From NCBI RefSeq assembly GCF_037137055.1, contig NZ_JBBBNY010000009.1, positions 78,985 to 142,984 of the forward strand: a stretch of 64,000 bases of DNA. The letters run 5' to 3'. The stretch's first letter is position 1. Each line of letters begins with the position of its first letter. The notes beneath the pieces were generated by a model that saw nothing but the letters and a program-made list of their open reading frames with translations, did no database searches and was not told where the DNA came from. The DNA is from Frateuria_A yonginensis. Lineage in GTDB: Bacteria > Pseudomonadota > Gammaproteobacteria > Xanthomonadales > Rhodanobacteraceae. Position numbers and translations under genes: made by a program. Positions 43,505 to 51,548 of this stretch are shown piece by piece.

Positions 43505-45763
43505 ATGGCCCGCCTGTCCTGCCTGCTCGTCCTCGGCCTCGGGCTGCTGCCCGGGCTGGCCGCGGCCGGCCATGCCGCCGACGTCGATCCGCGCATCGGC
43601 ACCGGCGGCGACGGCCACACCTTCCCCGGCGCCACGGTGCCGTTCGGCATGATCCAGCTCTCGCCGGACACCGCGATGCCGGACTTCAAGCACGCCTACA
43701 AGTGGGCCGCCGGCTACCAGTACGGCGACGACAGCATCCTGGGCTTCTCGCACACGCACTTCTCCGGCTCGGGCCACTCGGACCTGGGCGACGTGCTGGT
43801 GATGCCGATCGCCGGCGAGGTGAAGCTCGAGCCGGGCGACCCGAAGGTACCCGGCAGCGGCTACCGCTCGCGCTTCGATCATGCAAGCGAGGTGGTGCAG
43901 GCCGGCTACTACGCCGTGACCCTGGCCGACTACGGCATCCGCGCCGAGCTCACCGCCGGGCGGCGCATCGGCTGGCACCGCTATACGTTCCCCAAGGGCA
44001 AGGGCGCGCACCTGCTGCTCGACCTGCGCCCGAGCATCTACGACTACCCCGGCAAAGTGCTGTGGTCGCACCTGCAGATCGCCGACGACGGCACCGTCAC
44101 CGGCTGCCGCACCACGCGCGGCTGGGCGCCGGGGCGGCAGCTCTGCTTCGCCATGCGCTTCGACCGGCCGATGGTGTCGCGCACGCTGTACGACCGCGAG
44201 ACCGACGTGGCCTACAAGGGCTTCAAGGGCCCGGGCAACCAGCCGGCCGACCACGACGCGCAGAACGGCCGCGCGCTGGTGGGCGTGTTCGACTTCGGCA
44301 CGCTCACGCGGCCACTTCAGGTGAAAGTGGCGATTTCCACGGTGAGCGCGGCCAATGCGGTCGCCAACCTCGACACGGACGGCCAGGGCTGGGACTTCGA
44401 CGCCCGCCGCGCGCAGGCGCAAGCGGCCTGGGACAAGGCGTTGGCGGTGATCGACGTGGACGCGTCGGCGCCGGTGCGCACGCAGTTCTACACCGCGCTG
44501 TACCACGCCATGCTGTCGCCCACGCTGAGCATGGACGCCAACGGCGAGTACCGCGGGCCCGACCATGCCGTGCACCGGGCCGAGGGCTTCGATTTCTATT
44601 CGACCTGGTCGCTGTGGGACGTCTACCGCGCGCAGCAGCCGCTCATGGTGCTGTTGCGGCCGGACCTCAGCACCGATTTCGTGCGCTCGCTGATCGCCGC
44701 GCGCGAGGCCAGCCCGTTCGGCATCCTGCCGGTGTGGGCGTACCAGGGCCTGGAGACCTGGTGCATGATCGGCTACCACGCCGTGCCGGTGATCGCCGAC
44801 GCCTACGTCAAGGGCGTGCGCGGTTTCGACGCCGGCAAGGCGCTGGATGCGATGGTCGCCAGCGCCACCTACGCGCCCTACGGCGACCTGGCCGACTACA
44901 TGAAGCTCGGCTACGTGCCGATCGACCGCGAACCCGAAGGCGCCTCCAAGACCCTCGAATACGCCTACGACGACTGGACCATCGCGCAGATGGCCAGGGC
45001 GATCGGCCGCGAGGACGTCGCCGCGACCTTCGCCCGCCGCGCCGGCAACTGGCGCAACGCCTGGGATGCCAAGACCGGCTTCATGCGCGCGCGGCTGGCG
45101 GACGGGTCGTTCCGGGAGCCGTTCGACCCCTCTGCGGCCGGCTACGGCAGCGACTACACCGAGGGCAACGCCTTCCAGTACTCCTGGTACGTGCCGCAGG
45201 ACGTGCCCGGGCTGATCCAGGCGATGGGTGGCGAGGCGACGTTCGTGCAGCGGCTGGACGCCGTGTTCGACGCCAAGGTCGATCCCGCGCACTTCAAGCA
45301 CGTGGAGGACATCACCGGCCTGATCGGCTGGTACGCGCACGGCAACGAACCCAGCCACCACATCGCCTACCTGTACGACTACGCCGGCGCGCCGTGGAAG
45401 ACCCAGGCCAGGCTCAAGCAGATCATGGACAGCCAGTACGCCGCCCGCCCGGACGGCCTGGCCGGCAACGACGACCTGGGCCAGATGTCCGCCTGGTACG
45501 TGTTCACCGCGCTGGGCTTCTACCCGGTGGCGCCGGGCAGCGACCGCTACGCCCTGGGGCGGCCGTTCGTGGCGCGCGCCACCCTGCACCCGGCCGGCGG
45601 CAAGGCATTCACGGTCACGGCCGCGCCGCTGGACGATGCGCATCCGTACGTCGGCGAGGTCACCCTGAACGGCCAGCCGTTGCCGCAGCCCTTCCTGCGC
45701 CACGCCCAGATCCTGGCCGGCGGCGAGCTGCACTTCCGCATGCAGGCCACGCCCTCGCACTGA
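43505..45763 (+). CDS. GH92 alpha-mannosidase, Sec-exported
   Basis: A 752-residue GH92 enzyme with a Sec signal peptide (ARLSCLLVLGLGLLPGLAAA, cleavage near AGHA). Family marks are DPRIGTGGDGHTFPGATVPFGM, GFSHTHFSGSGHSDLGDV, WYAHGNEPSHHIAYLYDY and GNDDLGQMSAWYVFTALG. The GNDDLGQ variant differs from the GNEDCGQ of the other GH92 and may mean another linkage preference (for example alpha-1,3 or alpha-1,4 rather than 1,2). It is alone on its strand and controlled by the palindromic operator just upstream. Periplasmic. Confidence 0.94.
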   Translation: MARLSCLLVLGLGLLPGLAAAGHAADVDPRIGTGGDGHTFPGATVPFGMIQLSPDTAMPDFKHAYKWAAGYQYGDDSILGFSHTHFSGSGHSDLGDVLVMPIAGEVKLEPGDPKVPGSGYRSRFDHASEVVQAGYYAVTLADYGIRAELTAGRRIGWHRYTFPKGKGAHLLLDLRPSIYDYPGKVLWSHLQIADDGTVTGCRTTRGWAPGRQLCFAMRFDRPMVSRTLYDRETDVAYKGFKGPGNQPADHDAQNGRALVGVFDFGTLTRPLQVKVAISTVSAANAVANLDTDGQGWDFDARRAQAQAAWDKALAVIDVDASAPVRTQFYTALYHAMLSPTLSMDANGEYRGPDHAVHRAEGFDFYSTWSLWDVYRAQQPLMVLLRPDLSTDFVRSLIAAREASPFGILPVWAYQGLETWCMIGYHAVPVIADAYVKGVRGFDAGKALDAMVASATYAPYGDLADYMKLGYVPIDREPEGASKTLEYAYDDWTIAQMARAIGREDVAATFARRAGNWRNAWDAKTGFMRARLADGSFREPFDPSAAGYGSDYTEGNAFQYSWYVPQDVPGLIQAMGGEATFVQRLDAVFDAKVDPAHFKHVEDITGLIGWYAHGNEPSHHIAYLYDYAGAPWKTQARLKQIMDSQYAARPDGLAGNDDLGQMSAWYVFTALGFYPVAPGSDRYALGRPFVARATLHPAGGKAFTVTAAPLDDAHPYVGEVTLNGQPLPQPFLRHAQILAGGELHFRMQATPSH

Positions 45764-45822
45764 GGCGCCGCCAGCCGCACGCGCTTCCGGGCGGGGCCGG
45801 AGCGGCGGGCTTCGCCCGCGCG

Positions 45823-45855
45823 CCCGGCCGCGCGGTCCGCGGGCGCGCGGCCGGG
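45823..45855 (+). terminator. Strong GC hairpin after GH92, possible terminator
   Basis: CCCGGCCGCGCG and CGCGCGGCCGGG form a perfect 12-bp stem with a 9-base loop, 59 bp after the GH92 stop. A smaller hairpin GCGGGC/GCCCGC precedes it. There is no U-tract. Nothing else is recognised between 45764 and 45980. Confidence 0.5.
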
Positions 45856-45980
45856 TCACGTGAAAGCGGTCATCACCCCTTGCTAACGTCCGGTGGGCTT
45901 CCATAGCGGATTTACCGGTCGCGGTTGCTGCATCGTAAGCTGCGCCTGCGCCGCGCCAGCCAGCGAGGATCTCCAGCCGC

Positions 45981-47831
45981 ATGTCCCGTAGCCAACGCGT
46001 CCTGCTGCCCAGGCTCCGCCGCGGTCTGCACCGCTGGCGGGTGCCGCGCTGGCGCATGACCGGGCTGCTCAGCGCCGTGCTGGTGATCGTCGCCCTGCCG
46101 TACCTGGCCACGCGCTTCAGCCACGAGGATGCGATGCAGGCGGCGCAGCTGGTCACGCATTCCTCCGAGGTCAAGTCGCTCACCTACCGGATCGCCTACG
46201 TCACGCGCAGCAGCGAGGCGGCGGTGTACCGCCTGCTGGAAGGCGACAAGGAGGCCGGCCTGACCGGCAAGGCGCGCCAAGCCGGCAACGACGTGCCCGC
46301 GCTGCTCGGCCAGCTGACCGACATGACCCGCGACAACGCCGAGCAGCAGGCGGCGATCGGTGCGCTGGGCAACGTGGTCAACGGCCGCCTCGCACTGCTC
46401 GAACAGGCGTTGGCGCGGATCCAGAAGGGCGACCACGCCGGTGCCGTGGCCGCGCTGCACGACGCCGGCACGCTCTACCGCATGGACCAGCAGATCGAAA
46501 CGGTCGTGCGCAACGAAGGCAAGGTGCTGATGGAGCGCCGCGCGCATGCCCGGCGCAGCGCCTTCCAGAGCACGCTGGTGCTGGCCATCACCTCGGTGGC
46601 GCAGATCGTGCTGCTGTCGGTGATCGTGCTGGTGTCGGAGCGGCAGATCGCGGGCCGCCTGCGCGCGGAGCGTCGCGAGAGCCAGGCGGTACGCCGGTCG
46701 CAGATGATCGTACAGGCGGTACGCGAACCGATCGCGCTGCTCGACGCGCAGTTGCGCACGCTGCTGGTCAACACCGCCTTCAGCGAGCTGTACGGCCTGC
46801 CGGCGCGCGACGAACAGCGCCCGTCGCAGCCCCTGCGGGAACTGGGCGACGGCGCCTGGAGCGACGGCGCGCTGCTGCAGCGCCTGCGCGACGTGCTGCT
46901 GCACGACCGCGAGCTGTGGGACTACGAACTGGTGCAGCGCACGGTCGGCGGCGTCGACCGGCACGTGATGGTGAACGCCCGTCGCCTGCAGCAGCACGAG
47001 GGCGACGAGCCGGTGCTGCTGCTCACCGTCAGCGACGTCACCGCGCGCGCGCTGGTCGAGCAGCAGGTGAAGGAACTCAACCGCCAGCTGGAAGGCAAGG
47101 TGGCGCAGATCTCCGACGTGAACCGCGAGCTGGAGGCGTTCAGCTACTCGGTCTCGCACGATCTGCGCGCGCCGCTGCGGCACATCGCCGGCTTCACCGG
47201 CAAGCTCAAGCGCCACCTCGAACAGCACCTGGACGACACCGCGGCGCACTACCTGGACGTGATCGCCACCTCGTCCACGCGCATGGCGCAGCTGATCGAC
47301 GATCTGCTGGTGTTCTCGCGGCTGGGGCGCGGCGCGCTGCGGCTGCAGGCGGTGGACATGCAGTCGCTGGTCGACGAGGCGCGCGCGCTGGCCGAGTCGG
47401 AGGCGGGCGAGCGGCGCATCGAATGGACGATCGGCCCGCTCCCGGTGGTGGTCGGCGACGAGAACATGCTGCGCACGGTGTGGCAGAACCTGATCGGCAA
47501 TGCGGTCAAGTACACGGGCCGGCGCGAGGTGGCGCGCATCGCCATCGGGGTGGAGCGCGACCGCAACGGCGAGTACGTCTTCACGGTGGCCGACAACGGC
47601 GCGGGGTTCAATATGGAGTACGCCGGCAAGCTGTTCGGCGTGTTCCAGCGGCTGCACCGCGCCTCCGAGTTTCCCGGCAACGGCATCGGACTGGCGAACG
47701 TGCGGCGCATCGTCGCGCGCCACGGTGGCCGGGTCTGGGCCGAGGCCGAACCGGACCGCGGCGCGAGCTTCCACTTCTCGCTGCCCGCGACCGAACTGGC
47801 GGACACGCGCACCACGAGGCGCTCATCATGA
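45981..47831 (+). CDS. Membrane sensor histidine kinase with PAS-like domain
   Basis: A 616-residue kinase. A first transmembrane helix (about residues 26-44) and a second (about 200-220, STLVLAITSVAQIVLLSVIVLV) flank a helical periplasmic sensor of the CHASE3-like type. A PAS-like domain follows (about 240-360). The dimerisation domain has the H-box FSYSVSHDLRAPLRH with His393. The ATPase has NLIGNAVKYTG (N box), VADNGAGFN (G1) and GNGIGLANVRRIV (G2). Similar kinases of the phytochrome-kinase group pair with small Rcp-like regulators, here encoded next with a four-base overlap. Signal unknown. Confidence 0.9.
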   Translation: MSRSQRVLLPRLRRGLHRWRVPRWRMTGLLSAVLVIVALPYLATRFSHEDAMQAAQLVTHSSEVKSLTYRIAYVTRSSEAAVYRLLEGDKEAGLTGKARQAGNDVPALLGQLTDMTRDNAEQQAAIGALGNVVNGRLALLEQALARIQKGDHAGAVAALHDAGTLYRMDQQIETVVRNEGKVLMERRAHARRSAFQSTLVLAITSVAQIVLLSVIVLVSERQIAGRLRAERRESQAVRRSQMIVQAVREPIALLDAQLRTLLVNTAFSELYGLPARDEQRPSQPLRELGDGAWSDGALLQRLRDVLLHDRELWDYELVQRTVGGVDRHVMVNARRLQQHEGDEPVLLLTVSDVTARALVEQQVKELNRQLEGKVAQISDVNRELEAFSYSVSHDLRAPLRHIAGFTGKLKRHLEQHLDDTAAHYLDVIATSSTRMAQLIDDLLVFSRLGRGALRLQAVDMQSLVDEARALAESEAGERRIEWTIGPLPVVVGDENMLRTVWQNLIGNAVKYTGRREVARIAIGVERDRNGEYVFTVADNGAGFNMEYAGKLFGVFQRLHRASEFPGNGIGLANVRRIVARHGGRVWAEAEPDRGASFHFSLPATELADTRTTRRSS

Positions 47832-48277
47832 TCGCGAATCGCAACCTGGGCTCCGTATTGCTGGTGGAGGACAGCCTGGCCGACGCCGAGATGGCGATGG
47901 ATGCGCTGCGGGAGGCCAACCTCGCCAACCCGGTCGTGCACGTCGAGGACGGCGTGGACTGCCTGGATTACCTGCACTGCCGCGGCACCTGGCAGGGGCG
48001 CGAGCCGCTCGATCCGGCGGTGATCCTGCTCGACATCAAGATGCCGCGGATGAACGGCCTGGAGGTGCTCACCCGCCTGCGCGAGGACGAGCGCCTGCGC
48101 CTGATCCCGGTGGTGATCCTGTCCTCCTCGCGCGAGGAGAGCGACTTGGCGCGCAGCTGGGACCTGGGCGTCAACGCATACGTGATCAAGCCGGTGGATG
48201 TGGACCAGTTCTTCGAGGCGGTGCGCACGCTGGGCCGCTTCTGGGCGGTGCTCAACCAGTTGCCCGAGCACGAGTGA
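47828..48277 (+). CDS. Single-domain response regulator (Rcp1-like)
   Basis: A 149-residue receiver-only regulator. Acidic pocket VEDS (Glu14, Asp15), phosphoacceptor Asp69 in ILLDIKMPRMNG, Thr/Ser in VILSSSREE and Lys in YVIKPVD are all present. The long beta3 insertion (CLDYLHCRGTWQGREPLDPAV) is typical of the Rcp1 group that partners with phytochrome-type kinases. Its ATG overlaps the kinase stop (ATGA). With no output domain it probably passes phosphate on or acts by protein contact. Confidence 0.92.
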   Translation: MIANRNLGSVLLVEDSLADAEMAMDALREANLANPVVHVEDGVDCLDYLHCRGTWQGREPLDPAVILLDIKMPRMNGLEVLTRLREDERLRLIPVVILSSSREESDLARSWDLGVNAYVIKPVDVDQFFEAVRTLGRFWAVLNQLPEHE

Positions 48278-48313
48278 CGGCGCCGACGGAACCCTCAGGA
48301 GCACAGAAGCCGC

Positions 48314-49882
48314 ATGGTCCATCGCACGCCGCGCCCGTTGCCGACGATCCACATCCTGCACGTCGAGGACGATCCGATCGACGCCGAACTGATCCTCGCG
48401 GAGCTGGACGCGGACGGTATCGAGTACCAGGCGCGGGTGGTCGACAACGAAGCGGACTACCTCGCCGCGCTGGACGAGTTCCAGCCGGACATCGTGCTGT
48501 CCGATCTCAGCCTGCCGGGCTTCTCCGGGCAGCGCGCGCTCGATCTGCTGCGTCGCCGCGACGAGGATCTGCCGTTCATCTACGTCTCCGCCACGCTGGG
48601 CGAGGAGGCGGCCGTGGAGGCGCTGCGCAACGGCGCCACCGACTACATCCTCAAGCAGAACCCGGCGCGCCTGGCCAGCGCGGTGCGCCGCGCGCTGGCC
48701 GAGGCCGAGGCGGTCCGCGCCAAGCGTCACGCCGAGGCGGAACTGATCCGTGCACAGCGCTTCGAGAGCCTGGCGATGCTCGCCGGCGGTCTCAGTCACG
48801 ACCTGCGCAACCTGTTGCAGCCGCTGCTGCTGGCCGGCGACAGCCTGCAGGACTACCAGGACGACCCGCGCCTGGCGCGGCTGGGCGCACTGGTGCGCGA
48901 CTGCGGCCGCCGCGGCCTGCAGATGGTGCAGTCGATGCTCTCCTTCGCCCGCGGCGCCCGCCGCGCCGAGCAGGTGAAGGTGGGCGCGCTGCTGGACGCG
49001 CTGGGCCTGCTGCTGCGCGGCAGCGTGCCCAAGGGCGTGCGCATGGAGATGGAGATCGAGGACCGCGAGCTGGCCTTCGAGGGCAACCACACCGAGCTGC
49101 AGCAGGCGCTGCTCAACCTCTGCCTGAACGCGATCCAGGCGATGCCCGAGGGCGGCCGGCTGCGGGTGGTCGCCGCCCAGCGCGAGCTGGCCGGCGACTT
49201 CTTCCTGCCCGAGGAGCCGGTGAAGCCGGGGCGCTACCTGTGCCTCACCGTTGCCGACACCGGCATGGGCATGACCGCGGAAGTGCGCGATCGCCTGTTC
49301 GAGCCGTTCTTCACCACCAAGGAAGGCGGTACCGGCCTGGGCCTGCTCTCCTGCCAGCGCATCGTCGCCAGCCACGGCGGCGTGATGCGGCTGGACAGCG
49401 AACCGGGCAAGGGTACGGCCTTCCACCTGTACATCCCGCTGGAGGAACCGCAGGCCGAGGTGGCGCCGGAGGAGGAGAGCGAGAGCCTGATGGGCGAGGC
49501 CGAGCGCGTGCTGGTGGTGGTGGAGGAGGCCGGTCCGCTGTCGCTGCTGGTCGACGTCCTCGACGGCTACGGCTACCAGCCGCACGCCAGCCAGAGCGGC
49601 ACCGCCGCGTTGCAATGGATCGAGGCGCACGGTGTGCCCGACCTGGTGGTGATGGATGCCGACATGAACCTGTTCACCGGAGTGCGCACGCTGGCCGCGC
49701 TGATCGAACACGGCTACCGCCGCTCGGTGCTGCTGCTGGCGCGGCCCGAGGCGCCCCCCGACCTGGAGGAGCTGCCCAGGCTGGACCGGCTCTACCTGGT
49801 GGACAAGCCGATCAACACCCAGCAACTGCTGCGCACCATGCGCCAGGCGCTGGGAGGACAGGAGTCGGGGGCGGAGGGGTAG
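48314..49882 (+). CDS. Receiver-kinase-receiver hybrid histidine kinase, cytosolic
   Basis: A 522-residue protein without membrane segments. Receiver 1 (residues 12-125) has HVEDDP, Asp64 in VLSDLSLPGF and Lys in YILKQNP. The kinase core has His162 in GGLSHDLRNLLQPL, NLCLNAIQAMPEGG, VADTGMGM and GGTGLGLLSCQRIV. The last domain (about 392-520) looks like a receiver, but the acidic pair is replaced (VVVEEAGP) while VVMDADM and DKPIN are kept. It starts 36 bp after the Rcp-like gene, so the three form one signalling operon. It would act as a phosphorelay intermediate. Confidence 0.88.
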   Translation: MVHRTPRPLPTIHILHVEDDPIDAELILAELDADGIEYQARVVDNEADYLAALDEFQPDIVLSDLSLPGFSGQRALDLLRRRDEDLPFIYVSATLGEEAAVEALRNGATDYILKQNPARLASAVRRALAEAEAVRAKRHAEAELIRAQRFESLAMLAGGLSHDLRNLLQPLLLAGDSLQDYQDDPRLARLGALVRDCGRRGLQMVQSMLSFARGARRAEQVKVGALLDALGLLLRGSVPKGVRMEMEIEDRELAFEGNHTELQQALLNLCLNAIQAMPEGGRLRVVAAQRELAGDFFLPEEPVKPGRYLCLTVADTGMGMTAEVRDRLFEPFFTTKEGGTGLGLLSCQRIVASHGGVMRLDSEPGKGTAFHLYIPLEEPQAEVAPEEESESLMGEAERVLVVVEEAGPLSLLVDVLDGYGYQPHASQSGTAALQWIEAHGVPDLVVMDADMNLFTGVRTLAALIEHGYRRSVLLLARPEAPPDLEELPRLDRLYLVDKPINTQQLLRTMRQALGGQESGAEG

Positions 49883-50025
49883 CGCTTCCGTTTCCGGAGA
49901 GCACAGGGCAGAGGGCGAGGGAAGCGCAGCGAGGGCGCAAGTCCGAGCGTGGCGGCGGAATGGCGCGCGGCGGTACGCGCCGGCGCGCCGCGACCGGCCA
50001 CGGCTGCAGCGGAAGCACCCGCGCG

Positions 50026-51453
50026 TCAGTCGATCCCGAGCTTCTTGAGCTTGTAGCGCAGCGCGCGGAAGGTGATGCCCAGCTTCTTCGCCGCCGCCGT
50101 CTTGTTGTAGCGCGATTCCTCCAGCGCCTTGATGATCGCGCTGCGCTCGAGGTTGCTGATGTAGTCGTCCAGCGGCATGCCGCTGCCCGGCCCGGCATGG
50201 GGCATCGGCGGCTGGGCGGCGACCGGCGCCCCCGGCTGCGGGGCGTGCATGGCCGCATGCGCGGCGGTCACCGGTTCGTGCTGGCGCAACGGGCGCTGCG
50301 GCAGCATCAGGTCGTCGGCGCCGATGGTGTCGCCTTCGCACATCGCCATGGCACGCTCGAGGATGTTCTCCAGCTCGCGCACGTTGCCGGGGAAGTCGTA
50401 GTCCTCCAGCGCCTGCTGGGCGTCCGGCCGCAGCCGGCCGGGCGTGCCGCCGCTCTTGGCGGCGAGCTGGCGCAGGATGAAGGCGGCCAGCTGCGGCACG
50501 TCGCCGCGGCGCTCGCGCAGTGGCGGCACGCGCAGCTCGATCACGTTGATGCGGTAGAACAGGTCCTGGCGGAACTGGCCCTGTTCGACCAGTCGGCCCA
50601 GGTCCTTGTGGGTGGCCGAGAGGATGCGCACGTCCACCGGCACTTCCTCGCGCGCGCCGATCGGGCGCACCGCCTTCTCCTGGATCGCGCGCAGCAGCTT
50701 GACCTGCATGTGCAGCGGCAGCTCTGCCACCTCGTCCAGGAACAGCGTGCCGCCATGCGCGGCCTGGAACAGGCCCTCCTTGTCCGCGCTGGCGCCGGTG
50801 AAGCTGCCCTTCTTGTGCCCGAAGAACTCGCTCTCCATCAGCTCCGAGGGGATCGCGCCGCAGTTGACCGGTACGAACGGCCCGCTGGCACGCGGGCCCT
50901 GCTCGTGGATCAGCCGTGCGACCAGCTCCTTGCCCACGCCCGACTCGCCCGCGATGTACACCGGCGCCTGGTTGCGCGCGAGCTTGGCGATGGTGGCGCG
51001 CACCTGCTGCATCGCCGGCGAGTCGCCGACCAGCCGGCCGGCCGCGCCGATGGCCGCGGACGCGCCGCCGCCGCTCCTGCGTTCCTCCGCCAGCTGCAGC
51101 GCGGTGCGCACCAGCCGGCGCAGCATCTGGATGTCGACCGGCTTGGAGACGAAGTCGAACGCGCCCGCCTTGAGCGCGCTCACGGCGGCGTCGACGTTGC
51201 CGTAGGCGGTGATCATCGCCACCGGCATGTCCGGATGGGTGGCGGCGATCAGCTCGATCACCTCGTGGCCGGTGCCGTCGGGCAGGCGCATGTCGGTGAA
51301 GCACAGGTCGTAGCTGCGTTCGGCCAGCGCCCGGCGCGCTTCCGCGACGGTGCCTACGGCGTCCACCTTCAGGTCCATGCGGCCCAGCGTGATGGTGAGC
51401 AGCTCGCGGATGTCGCGTTCGTCGTCGATGACCAGGACGGTCTGTGCGGACAT
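50026..51453 (-). CDS. pilR: Sigma54-dependent response regulator PilR
   Basis: A 475-residue NtrC-family activator. Receiver domain with DDE and Asp54 (CFTDMRLPDG), AAA+ domain with Walker A GESGVGKE, the sigma54-contact loop as GSFTGA (the form usual in PilR), Walker B GGTLFLDEV, and a C-terminal Fis-type helix-turn-helix (NKTAAAKKLGITFRALRYKLKKLGI). A Pro/Ala/His-rich linker of about 55 residues separates the last two. It activates transcription of the type IV pilin gene. Located 95 bp after pilS. Confidence 0.93.
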   Translation of the reverse strand: MSAQTVLVIDDERDIRELLTITLGRMDLKVDAVGTVAEARRALAERSYDLCFTDMRLPDGTGHEVIELIAATHPDMPVAMITAYGNVDAAVSALKAGAFDFVSKPVDIQMLRRLVRTALQLAEERRSGGGASAAIGAAGRLVGDSPAMQQVRATIAKLARNQAPVYIAGESGVGKELVARLIHEQGPRASGPFVPVNCGAIPSELMESEFFGHKKGSFTGASADKEGLFQAAHGGTLFLDEVAELPLHMQVKLLRAIQEKAVRPIGAREEVPVDVRILSATHKDLGRLVEQGQFRQDLFYRINVIELRVPPLRERRGDVPQLAAFILRQLAAKSGGTPGRLRPDAQQALEDYDFPGNVRELENILERAMAMCEGDTIGADDLMLPQRPLRQHEPVTAAHAAMHAPQPGAPVAAQPPMPHAGPGSGMPLDDYISNLERSAIIKALEESRYNKTAAAKKLGITFRALRYKLKKLGID

Positions 51454-51548
51454 GATTCTCTAGCTAGCGTGGCGGCAACAGCCGAAGGTTATAGGGATGT
51501 TCAGACGAATTCCATGCGGCCGCGTCCCGGCGACCGCCGTTGCGGGCA

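Noticed and set aside
47249..51304. Long minus-strand frame spanning the kinase genes and pilR
   Set aside because: Out-of-frame shadow; the in-frame products on both strands are full-length signalling proteins.
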